A DNA stretch of 64,000 nt from Steromphala cineraria (lineage: Eukaryota > Mollusca > Gastropoda > Trochida > Trochidae). The translations under genes were made by a program, and so were the position numbers. Below are positions 38,701 through 50,700 of this stretch, piece by piece. The stretch covers positions 9,530,708-9,594,707 of the forward strand of contig OU744725.1 in assembly GCA_916613615.1 (NCBI GenBank), read 5' to 3'. Positions within the stretch are counted from its first letter, which is position 1; each line of letters opens with the position of its first letter. Below the pieces are notes generated by a model. The model ran no database searches. It saw only the letters and a program-made list of their open reading frames with translations, and was not told the DNA's origin.

Positions 38701-41700
38701 CATTTTATGTTGGGTAAGGACCGCAGGGCACTTTATGACAGAACTAGGCAAGCTGGAAATCCATTTCTTATCAGACGGCACTTACGACGAAAAATTCGAG
38801 CCTATGACAAAACATTGCAAAGTTCTCTCTACCTTTCATCGTCTAATGTCAGCCTTTCAGATGAACATAATTATGCCAAAAACATATTTTAATCTAATTC
38901 CAAATGATTATGTGGAACAAATCATAATGAAGGAAAAGTGATAATGAGAACTAAGTAAACCCAATAATTTGTCATGCTTAAGTTACCTCTTATAATGCAA
39001 TCTGGCTCGTTGGGGTGAGAAAAACATTGTTTCTCTTGAAAACAAGCTTTCCTTTGTGAGTTAGTACATGATGTCTCTTGATTGAGATGTTGAATATTCA
39101 TGCAAATTTTGGTGTTACACAAATGACTTATTTCTAAACTTGAATGAAAACTTTCGGAATTCATCATATAATAAAATGCACGATGCACCCGCAACCTGAC
39201 ACGTCTTTTTTGTAATGTTGTGGTCAAAACAGGATAACCATCCTTATCTGTGGAACCTTCCCACATATGGCAATCCTGTCCTGACCCACTATTGTCAATT
39301 CTACTTCTTAATTTGCTTAGCAAATTGTTTCGTTCAACATCAGTTAATTTTAATGAGTATAAAATATTCATTCTTTGTTCTTTCACCCAAAACTGTGAAT
39401 AGCACACCTGAAAACATAGGATTACTATAATTATTGAATTATTGATTTATATTTTGATGAGGAGGATGGCAGTTATCACACGTACATAAGTTGTGTTAAT
39501 AAAATTAGTGTTTTTTAAACATTTGTATTTGTTTTGATTTAGAGTGTGCCTACAAGAAATGATCTCATCCAAGGATAGACACTATTTGGACACAAAATTA
39601 AACCAATTTAAGTGAACTTTTAGTCAAATACAACAGAAACAACATTAATAACAAATTATCTCTCATTTCAACTTTCATTTAGCCCCCAAAATATACTCAA
39701 ATTACCCCAAATTACCAAAAAAAAGGTCAAGAAAGATATTTTTGACCCATTTTGTACTATATGCAAGTTTCCGTGGCAACGGCCATAAACTGTGTCCACA
39801 TTTTGTCTATATTTGGATTTGTCTTTGATCAGTAGTTATGAAAATCCAATAACTGGTCCCAAAAGGCTTGATTCATTCCCAGAAAGACAGAAAATGTCAC
39901 ATTTAGGTTTTTCCTTAAGGTCTCGTTATACAGTTTTTTCCCCCATAGATTCCAATGTTAAATTGCCACCCGTCATTGGCATGTCAGTCCCTTACGACTG
40001 AATAAGCCCACTATTGACCAATACCGGCAGTAAGATGAGCAAATTTCTGATAAAAAAATCAATTAAAAAGTATACCTTCGCCTTGCAGGTAATGAGATAC
40101 AGCCAATTAAATATACACCTACAGAAAACCATGCAAGGAAATCCATGTGATTTTGGACCCGGAAGCGACCGAACAGCTTCCCTTGAGTGGGTCACTTGAC
40201 CTTCCGCAATTGGCATAGAAATATATGAGTGTTGCAGGCTGACATCCAAGTATATAGGCTATTTCTAAAAGAAAGACTTACTCTAATACCTCAAATAACT
40301 TTTCTTTTAGGGGTAAAACACTGTCAGACCTCCATTTGCTATCTGAACTGGGAACTCTTTGGCCCCCGTTCACAATGAAAAAACTGTATAACGAGACCTA
40401 AAGGTAGACGTTTCAGTTTTGAGAATCCAAGATGGCCGCAATAGCAGCCATATTGACTTTTCAGCTGCAGATGACACATCATTTTTATTAAATTTTAATC
40501 TTTCATCAAGTAATCACTGGCACCATATAAATTCTCTAATTTGAACTTACTAATCATAATATTATCTTAAATATGGAATATTTAAGATTGTCGTGCAAGT
40601 TGTTCTATATTTTTAAGTATTTAAAAAAAAAATTAAGATGAAAGACAAACATAATTGATTAATTTGTTTAAAATCTTTATGGCAACTAGCTGCAAAAAGC
40701 AAATCACATTAAACATGTTAAATTTTAAACAATGGTATCTCCCTTATATTCTTTTAAATACCACACATAAGGGGTCAACCAGAGTTCAGATATTCCACTA
40801 TGCCTAATACACATCCCAAGGCAGGCTGCTAGCATCACAGTGTCAGCTGCTAGTCTGTTGCATAATCAACCTGACCCAATTGATATGGTAGAGCATTATG
40901 CTATATGGCCATGGCCCATGTGTATGCAATAAAAGTTATGGACTTGTATTCTCATGACAATGATACGTTCTTTCTAAGAATAACAACTTACACAAAACTT
41001 GTCTACAATAAGCTTTGTGTTTAGCAATCTACATGATAAGTTGATGTGGAATAAATATGAAGATGAAAATCGAAAAGGGTTTAGTAAGAAAAGTAAGGAA
41101 ATTTGATTTGTCATATCTCTCTGTTGATTTGACAATGCAAAAATGTTTACCATTATAGTACTGTTTGAGTGTTAAATAAATTGATACTTTAATGAAAGAC
41201 ATATCATGGTCACTTGACATGTAAATATTATGTGAACAAAATAAACATGTCTTTTGCTTTGCTGTGTTTATGACTTTCCTCTCAATCAGTCATTCATTTT
41301 CCTTGAAAAATCTGTACTCTTGGGATTCTCAATATCCCATGCAGCATAACCATCAGTGAAATAATCTTGAAATCATATTAATGATTCACTACAAAACAAA
41401 TGTAAGTGGCCACCATCCTGTAAGTAATGAATGACATTTAAATGGATACACCTAAACCAATCAATATATCATAATGAAATTAATACGGATGCCCACATAA
41501 AAGTAGCATTTTGAAGATTAAAAAGTACAAGATGGTCACCAATTCAGCCATAGATATACAAAAAAGTTATACAAAAACCTACTGCATGTTAACTTATCAT
41601 GATTATATCATTCGTGTATTAATGTTTGTTCAAGCTCTAGTCGTTTCCAAAAGAAGACTAGTATTTTAAAAGATAAAAAAATCATGATGGCAGCCATAAT

Positions 41701-44700
41701 CAATTTATATATAAAAGATGGTTACATGTATAATTAAACCATTTTACCACATCATTCATTTTAAGGTGAGCTTCTGTACCCTCGGTACTTTTATTTAACC
41801 CTTCATGTGGCATCCACAATAAGTCCAAGCCATTATTAATACTGTATTGGCATATTGTTGCTATAAATCAAGGAATCTCCAAGTCGTGATATAATGATAA
41901 TATTATTTAGACCCTCTATTTACATTTGAATTTTAATAATTCCAGGATATTTGAGGATGCAGCTGAGAAGCTGAATCTGAAGGCCTTGTTGAGTTTCCTG
42001 ACAGAACTAGGGGAAGCGAGTCGACTCCAACTGAGGAAACATGCTGGTCCAGACATGGACGGGGGAGTACCTCGTCTGCCTACCAACGCTCTACATCTGT
42101 ACCGGCTGCATGAGGTGTTGATGAAAGTAGTCCACAGCTCCCGACCTCTCCTGCATCTCGTCAGGGTCTGGAGTGTCATCTCTCCGTATCTCGTTGAGGT
42201 TAGTTATGGTTATTGTGTGCTTAATTTAAACCTTATTCTTATTCTTTGATCTTATTCATGTTTCCCCCTCATCTGTCTTATCATGTATTTTAATACCCAT
42301 ATTATGCAATGACATATTATTCAAATATGCACATGTGTACATGATTGTTTTTGTGCGAGTTCCTGTGTTTGCCATCTTTGATTGTCATAATCATGCCACT
42401 TCAGTTTGCAGTGGCATGAGAAGTAAGCCAATTTCTGGCTTTTTCTGTGTAATTTAAATTAATAAAAAATGGTTATCAAGGAGTGTGTTGTTAAAGTTTT
42501 TGGAAACACTTCATAATATTCTTTATTCAACAATATAATTGCAGGCAACCGGTAGTCGAGACCGAAGCATATCCAAGATGGCAGTGACGTGTATCCATGA
42601 GTTCACGGTGGCCATGTTGAGTAACCGAGAGGAGCTGCCTCACTTCCACATCAACGAGTTCCTGTGTAAAACCTTTGAGGATATGCTGTGTATGGACCTG
42701 TGTGATGGCGATGTGCAGGATCAGGTAATAGCGAGATGTAGACACAGATAGATTAGATAGACTTATGCATATCTAGGGGATTGACACATCCCCTTATTGA
42801 ATAAAAAAGTGATGTGAACCCCAAATAAATACACTAATTACTGCATGATACTCTTGTTATGATTTTAACTGGTGATGAAATGACAAAAAATAATATGGTG
42901 CACATCTAATTTAAAAAAATTATTATTGTTTTAATAAATTTTGCTTCTAGTGTAGAAACTGTGAGCTCAAGTCCAATAAACTTCTCAAGATGAGGTCATT
43001 AAAAGAATGGAATTTAATTCCATTTTCAGATTGTGTGTTCAATCTGTGAGCTTGTTGAGGCATGCACAGCTCAGATTCAGTCAGGATGGCGTCCCTTGTT
43101 TGGAGCTCTTCGGTCTGTGAAGATGGATTACACAGCCAATGAGGAAGTGAACGAAGAGAGACAGAGACATGTGGCTGCGGTGCTTGACGTCTTTGAAGTG
43201 TACCTCAACACTGACAACGTGCTTGTGTTTGCCAATGCTACAGTCGACTGTATTCTCTGTCTGCTGAAATATGTCAATGGGCCTGGTACGATTATTTGAA
43301 TTTATCTTTTTAAATACCTCATTAGTTGAGAAAATGTTTCAACACTTGATATTGAATATTGTATATTTTTTTAAGTTATGTGATTACCTGTTAAGTAATT
43401 GTTTTTGGACCTTGCTGCACGTCTGGATTGAGTACTGCCCGTTAGAGTGAGGTCAGGACAGGTGACCTTTGCACATAAGCAAATCAGGAACAAAGCTTGA
43501 GAGTCATTAACTAGATTTAACATTTAAGCGGGCAATTTATTATACCCCCGCTACGACGTAGTCGGGGGTATATAGCGCTCCGCGTGTCCGTCCGTGCGTC
43601 CGTGCGTCCGTCCGTCCGTGCGTCCGTCCGAAATCGTTTCCGGAGCATTACTCAAAAACTATACCACTTAGAAACTTCAAATTTGGTATGGAAGTAGCCT
43701 ATATGGTGCTGTGGTGCCTTTTAGGGGTTTCAGCTCAATGGTCCAAATAATTTTTGAAATTTTGACCAAAAACGGTCCGATTTTTGGACTTTGTCTCGTT
43801 TCCGGAGCATAACTCAAAAACTGTACCACTTAGAAACTTCAAATTTGGTATGGAAGTAGCCTATATGGTGCTGTGGTGCCTTTTAGGGGTTTCAGCTCAA
43901 TGGTCCAAATAATTTTTGAAATTTTGACCAAAAACGGTCCGATTTTTGGACTTTGTCTCGTTTCCGGAGCATAACTCAAAAACTGTACCACTTAGAAACT
44001 TCAAATTTGGTATGGAAGTAGCCTATATGGTGCTGTGGTGCCTTTTAGGGGTTTCAGCTCAATGGTCCAAATAATTTTTTAAATTTTGACCAAAAACGGT
44101 CTGATTTTTGGACTTTGTCTCGTTTCAGGAGCATTACTAAAATAATATACCTCTTAGAAACTTCAAATTTGGTATGGAAGTAGCCTATATGGTGCTGTTG
44201 TGCCTTTTAGGGGTTTCAGCTCAATGTTCTGAATAATTTTTGAAATTTTGACCAAAAACGGTCCAATTTTTGTTTTGTTGTTTCCGGAGCATATATAAAT
44301 ACCAAATGACTTGCACACTTCAAATTTGGTATGGAAGTATACAGTCGAACCTCAGATACCCGGACTCCATATATCCGTAAATCTCACCTTACGGACAAAG
44401 ATTTTTCAAACAATGTGTCTATATTTCTTAAGAAAAATGACCCAGTTAACAGGACGATTCGCTATTGGGACGATTTTCAACTGTAAACAAAACAAGGTTC
44501 GACTGTATAGTGCTGTTGTGCCTTTTAGGGGTAATTCCAGGGTTCCCAGAATTTTATTCAAAAACTACATAGCCGCGGATGTTATGAAGTAAAATAGTTT
44601 TTAGGTTTGCAAGACCATTGTGTTCAAAGTCATAATCATTCAACGAGTAATTTTCATAAATTTTCAAATTAATGTTACGTGAAGGCGGTCAAACTACAGA

Positions 44701-47700
44701 CGGGGGTATGTGAGCCGTGCTCACTTTTGCCTTGTTGTTTAAAGTTATGAAAGGTGACAAGACCACCTGACAAGACCATTAAAGAACAGTATCCAGATCT
44801 GTCACCATGTACCGACTATATCTATAGATCTGATTGGGAAATGTTTCTATCAACCTTCTCCTGCAGGTATGTTTGAGGATCTGAGTGATGATGACTCCGA
44901 CTCGGGGAGCGACGTGGGTCTGGGAGGGGCGGGGGGAGAGAACCTGTGTATCCCCGCCCTACAGTACCTCCGCAGGTGCTCCGATATACTCGCCCACATG
45001 TGGAAGATGCCAGCCTGTCCCTCCTTCAAGGGTGCTCAGAGGTGGGTGGAACATGTACAGAGGATGCTGTTAGAGTGACTTTGTATATGACTTGATTCTT
45101 CAGTTTAAAGAATTATTGAGATCTGTTCAACTAATATCTATGGATACTTTATATTTACAGTGTATGAGCATTGAGCGCTGTTATAACCGTATATTTCAAT
45201 GAACACGGCGACCTCCTTTCTCAGCCCCCCAAATTGCTGCCATAATCATATATCTCATTAATAAGGCGACCCCCCTTCTAGCAGGTCGCTGAAACAGTCG
45301 ACATGACAGACAACGTGTTGACAAGATTGCGTAAGGGTAAATTTAGGTCGGCAATTTTTAAGTGAAATGTCATGTATAATTAAAAAATAAATAATTTACT
45401 TACGGTGTTTGTTATTTTATTCAATGATTTATCATTTGCTTCTGATAACAAGCAAGGCTACAGTCAACAAACTCCCATTACTGTGTCATGTTTCGTTTTC
45501 ATAATTCTCATTCAGAAATCTAAACAAACGTTCAGTCAACGTACTGGTAATGCTATATTTGTTTCAAGCCTTTTCATTTGTTAAAAGAACGGAAGTTGTA
45601 ATAGTGCACCAATCAGAAAATCTAACACAAATTGCATATTGAAAAAAAACGGTGTAAAGAATAATTGCTGCCTAGTAAAAAGTGAGTTATACATTGCCTT
45701 CATAATTAGCAGCCCCGTCTAAGGACGGGGCTGCTATCAGTTTTTAGCTCATCAGGTCTGAAAGACCCGATGGGCTTATGGCATGGCATGGCGTCCGGCG
45801 TCCGTCCGTCCGTCCGTCCGTCCGTCCATCCGTCCGTCCGTCCATCCGTAAACTTTTCACATTTTCGACTTCTTCTCCAGAACCAATGACTCTAGAGAGC
45901 TCAAATTTGATGAGGAGACTCCTTGGCCAATGGGGATTCTAAATTGTAGATTTCATGACCTCATGACCCCAATTGGGGTCACAGGGGTCAAAACCTTAAA
46001 AACCTATGTTCATCTTCTTCTCCAGTTCCCAAAGGTCTAGAGAGCTGAAAAGTTGTGTGTAGACTCCTTGGCCAATGAGGATTCTAAATTGTAGATTTCA
46101 TGACCTCATGACCCCAATTGGGGTCACAGGGGTCAAAACCTTAAAAACCTATTTTCATCTTCTTCTCCATTTCCAAAAGGTCTAGAGAGTTAAAAAGTTG
46201 TGTGTAGACTCCTTGGCCAATGGGGATTCTAAATTGTAGATTTCATGACCTCATGACCCCAAATGGGGTCACAGGGGTCAAAACCTTAAAAACCTATTTT
46301 CATCTTCTTCACCAGTTCCAAAAGGTCTAGAGAGCTGAAAAGTTGTGTGTAGACTCCTTGGCCAATGAGGATTCTAAATTGTAGATTTCATGACCTCATG
46401 ACCCCAATTGGGGTCACAGGGGTCAAAACCTTATAAACCTATTTTCATCTTTTTCTCCAGTTCCAAAAGGTCTAGAGAGCTAAAAAGTTGTGTGTATACT
46501 CCTTGGCCAATGGGAATTCTAAATTGTAGATTTCATGACCTCATGACCCCAATTGGGGTCACAGGGGTCAAAACCTTAAAAACCTATTTTCATCTTCTTC
46601 TCCAGTTCCAAAAGTTCGAGAGAGCTAAAAAGTTGTGTACAGACTCCTTGGCCAATGAGGATTCTAAATTTTAGGTTTGGTTACCCCTTGACCCCAATTG
46701 GGGTCAAAGGGGTCAAAGCCTTAAAAACATATTTTACTCCTTCTTCTCCAGTTTCAAAAGGTCTAGAGAGCTGAAAAGTTGTGTGTAGACTCCTGGGCCA
46801 ATGGGAATTCTAAATTTTAGGTTTGGTGACCCCATGACCCCAAATGGGGTCACAGGGGTCACAACCTTCAAAACCTATTTTCATCTTCTCCTCCAGTTCC
46901 AAATGGTCTAGAGAGCTAAAAAGTTGTGTGTAGACTTCTTGGCCAATGGGGATTCAAACTTGTAGATTTTGTGACCCAATGACCCTAAATGGGGTCACAG
47001 GGGTCAAAACCTTTTTCCATCAAAAGTCTGATGAGCTACAGAGCCCATGGCTCTATTTTTGTGAAGTTTCCATCGCCGCCGCCGCCGCCGCCGCCGCACT
47101 CGTACTACTAGCTATAACTTTTATTTCACTATGCTTTCCAGAACTCTAATTCATACCTTACTACTCATACCTCGGGGGAACGATTTTGACATGTTCACTT
47201 TCAAGGTCAAAGGTCAAGGTCACGAGATACGTATTCACTCTAAGAATTCCTTGTAAACGCGATAACTTGAAAAGTTTTTGTGCTATGAAGCTCTAACTTG
47301 GTGTATATCATCCTTGGAAAAGTAAAAAATTTTGAAAAGGTTTTGGCTACAATCCGTCAAAGGTCAAGGTCACAGCAAGGTCATGACGTAAGCATGTTTT
47401 AGCGAAAATGCTTTATTTTAACTATGAACACTTTTAATCAATACATGATTGTTATACTCAATAAAAAGTGTTCAATGATTGTGTGACCTTGAAGGTCAAA
47501 GATCAAGGTCATGAGATATGAGTTATTACAAAATGCACTAAATTTAAGTATAACTTTATCCCATTTAGCTTTTCAGAACTCATGAACATGTCTAATTGTT
47601 AATACTTCCAGGGAATCATTATGACATGTTCACTTTTAAGTTCAAAGGTCAAGGTCACGAGTTATAAAATCACCGCAAAATTCTTTGTAAACACGGTAAC

Positions 47701-50700
47701 TTGAAAAGTTTTTGTGCTATGAAGCTCTAACTTGGTATATATCATCCTTGGAAAAGTAAAAAATTTTGAAAACGTTTCGGCTACAATCAGTCAAAGGTCA
47801 AGGTCACAGCAAGGTCATGACTTAAGCATGGTTTAGTGAAAATGCTTAATTTTAACTATGATCACTTTTAATCAATACATGATTGTTATACTCAATAAAA
47901 AGTGTTCAACTATTGTGTGACCTTGAAGGTCAAAGGTCAAGGTCATGAGATATGAGTTATTGCAATTCCTTGTAAACACAATAACTTTAACATTTTTTGT
48001 GCTATGAAGTTTAGATTTTGTATATATTATCTCTTGAGAAGTACAAAATTTTCAAAAAGTTTTGGGTACGAACTGTCGAAGGTCACAGCAAGGTCAACAT
48101 ATATGGAGAAAATGGATTAATTTAATTTTTAACACTTTATTTCATTACAATAATGTTATACTCAATGAAATGTGTTCATTGATTATGTGACCTTGAGTGT
48201 CAAAGGTCAAGGTCACAAGAAAATTCCCAATTTGGTGAGGCCTGTAAAAGGCGGAACAGGGTAAGGCGAAACCCCAAGTTCAGGGGCTGCTCTGCTTTTG
48301 CGGTATCCCGCAAACGCTAATCTAGTTGATAAAATAATTTGGGCAGCATAAGTTTTGTTCAATATATGCATAGAGAAAAATATTATCACAATATCAGTCA
48401 TCAAAACAATGTTAATTGATAAATTAATCATTATAAATTTATTGTTATCTTTAATTATGTCAAGTTATTTCATCACGAGGTTCTATCTCGTATGACACCG
48501 ACACTAACATAACATGCTATCGGCAAGCAAACACGTGGTGAATATTTCCTTTGGTCCTATCATGGATGATTTTTATTGATAAGTTATTTTAAATTTTCAT
48601 TCTTATTTCTCTCTATATTTTCCTTTAAAATGAACAATTAGACAAAGGTATTTTATTTTACAAGATTAAATTTGAGATGACATCGATGATTGTGTAATGG
48701 ACATCCGGTGTAAACATTGACTCGTTTGACTTGTTGGGTTGGCAGATACCCCTCACTTGGCCTCTAGTTTTTGACCTTGTCTATTAGGCGACCCCCTTCT
48801 TTGACCCCCCAATTTCTGGTATAAAAAACCCGCCTTATAGACTGTAATATACGGTAAGTGTCTTACTTTTCGAAATAGTCAAGAATTTGTACTATTAAAT
48901 GGTTATCCTTTTGAAATATATATATTTTGCACAAAATATTATTCATCTTTATAGTGTTACAGCTAGTATTATTTGTCAGTCTGTATGAGATATCATATAA
49001 AATCATATTTATTTCAGGATCCAACTAGGTTCAACTGTACGACTTGTGGATCCAGTTATACCAAACATGAACTTTGAAAGTTTCTCCAAATCCTTCATGG
49101 ACACAAGTGAGTCCAAACCAGGACTCCAGAAGGAGAACTCACTAGAGGATGACAAGCCCAGAAGTGCTCACCTCGGAGAACTCTCGGACCCAGTGTATGA
49201 TTCTCAGAGCATCACATCAGCCGACTCTGGCGTACTTGATGCTCTCTCTCCAGACACAGCACAGATGGACCATGAATCCAACATGGCCGACACTGGGATC
49301 AAGTTGACGTCTGTTGAGGCCCGCTGGCAGCCATTACCACTAGACCAGCTGGATAATCAGTCAGGTATTCTACATGTTTGGTTCCTGCTGTTGGATGGAC
49401 TGGCCACTTCCATATCAAGCTGTCCTAAAACCTTCCAGCCTCAGACTATGGAGATGCTATTTGAGCTTCTCCGCTCCACTGCCAATGTTCCTGGTGAGTC
49501 ATTAGAGATTTTCGGGATATATGATCTACTTTTGTTGAAGAAAATTGCTACTCATGATCATTTTGTATTTATAAGTATTTGAATTTCCTGATATGCTAAG
49601 AAATAGTGGTTTTGAAATTGCTAAAAAATTTGCTCAATGCTTTTTTATGAGAAAGTGTTTTTGTTTGTCTGTAAGGTGCCAAGTTTGCTATCTACAACAT
49701 CAACCACTTGCTGCTGCCAATGCTCCAGTCCTGGCTCCGCAGAGGTTCTCGTATCCATGGTTACTGGGACCTTGGCGCCATCAACTTTAAGCAGTGCTGC
49801 GGGAACATGTCTGACTTGGTGGTGGAGTACCTGGGCAACTTCATTGGTGAGTTTGATATTGTGTAGGATTTGTTGAATAGAGTCCTGGTTTTGAACTTTA
49901 AATGTACTTCTACATTCTGTACTTCTAGGTCACAATTGGTAATAGATGAACTTGGTTTGAAGTTGGCATTAATCTGGTAGCCCATGGCTTGTGAAGAAGA
50001 AGCTGGTCAAGTAAAGTGTAATAACCGGTGGTCTGAAGGACTAGTAATGAATTTAAATAACCATAGCCATAACCATCGTATATTGCTACACAGATGTGAT
50101 TGGTACTTTCAGAAATGGACAGGTATGCATTGATAGTGTAATATTTAGGACCTTTATTTCTAAATGTAAGTTCTTATACGTCCTATACTTTTGATTAAAC
50201 CAGAGCAGTTTTTACTTTTGATTGTAAATCAATAAGGTAACCTTAGAATAATCATAAAGAAAACAAGTCAAGATTAACCTTAGCCATGGTAGCTTGGTGA
50301 ATAGAAGCTCTGATGTTAGATGATTTATTAAATGAACTTCACTTTAAGGTAATCATTTAGAGATATGGTCTCATATCCCAACAATTGCCATTAGGTATGA
50401 CAGATGAGCACCCTAAACTGGAGTTCATGCTGAAGCAGACCCTGGATATCCTCACTGAATGTGCTGCTCAACCTGTGGAGAAGATTTCCAGGCTTGGCTG
50501 CTCTTGTCTTAGGTAGGACTGCAAAAATTAGTTCCATTTGCTTTTGGATGGACTGGCCACTTCCATATCAAGCTGTCCTAAAACATTTCAATAGTAGCAA
50601 GCGCAGAATGCTGTACTAGACCTACTTGTTTACCTGTTATATATATTTGCTATTTTTGCTCATTAAGCTGAAAGGAAACGATCAATGCTGGCAGGCAGAA

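Larger units (their letters stand above)
36214..39914. mobile_element. K: autonomous-looking DNA transposon, 3.7 kb, TTAA target
   Basis: Ends GGAAAAACC ... GGTTTTTCC (9-bp perfect inverted ends), each next to TTAA (36210-36213 and 39915-39918), the target duplication used by Kolobok and piggyBac elements. Encodes a Mutator/Kolobok-like transposase on + and a His-Me-finger nuclease-like protein on -, convergent with 29 bp between the stops. The 790 bp before the transposase are AT-rich and probably hold its promoter. Confidence 0.8.
35730..40398. mobile_element. Composite transposon-like unit (M1 - TTAA - K - TTAA - M2)
   Basis: Inserted in P3 copy A. Flanked by TAA at 35727-35729 and 40399-40401. 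Order: 480-bp repeat M1 (35730-36209), TTAA, inner element K (36214-39914) with transposase and nuclease-like ORFs, TTAA, 480-bp repeat M2 (39919-40398). M1 and M2 are in the same orientation and I count two differences over 480 bp. Each M has its own terminal inverted repeats. Whether the whole moved as one or was assembled in steps is discussed in the findings. Confidence 0.85.
34905..41796 (+). mobile_element. P3 copy A, interrupted by a 4.67-kb composite element
   Basis: 5' hairpin AGCTCACCTTTACAAAGTAA (34906 on) then GTGAGCTTATGTCATGGCGC and a CCGTCCGT tract, then 156-bp tandem units with GACTACTCCTTCTAAACGAA and ATCCAAGATGGCCGCCATGA, then a unique 3' part ending GGTGAGCTTCTGTACCCTCG and GTACTTTTATT, where GTACC-CTC-GGTAC is a terminal hairpin. 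Copy B (52511-56645) has the same two ends. The array is broken at 35726/40402; removing the insert and one TAA restores the alignment with copy B exactly. Confidence 0.88.
45186..48855. mobile_element. TIR element of about 3.7 kb in intron 24, host of nested P5 and P4
   Basis: Left end ACCGTATATTTCAATGAACA, right end inverse ACCGTATATTACAGTCTATA, both continuing to GGCG. About 17-18 of 25 positions match, the first 10 perfectly. Near both ends the string GGCGACC(C)CC ... CCCCCCAA(A/T)TT also occurs. The interior is mostly the P5/P4 nest. No transposase frame was found, so it is non-autonomous or a relic. Confidence 0.6.

Noticed and set aside
35730..40398. Reading the M repeats as LTRs of a retrotransposon
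   Set aside because: They have 22-bp terminal inverted repeats instead of TG...CA ends, there is no primer-binding site or gag/pol, and the enclosed gene is a DDE transposase with its own TTAA flanks.
45704..45740. GC-rich hairpin followed by a T run, resembling a bacterial terminator
   Set aside because: Eukaryotic context; it is the 5' hairpin of the P5 element and the T run precedes the inserted P4.
46408..47149. Open frames containing an alanine run in the P4/P5 region
   Set aside because: The alanine run is the (GCC)n microsatellite at 47074-47097 and the rest is tandem repeat units.
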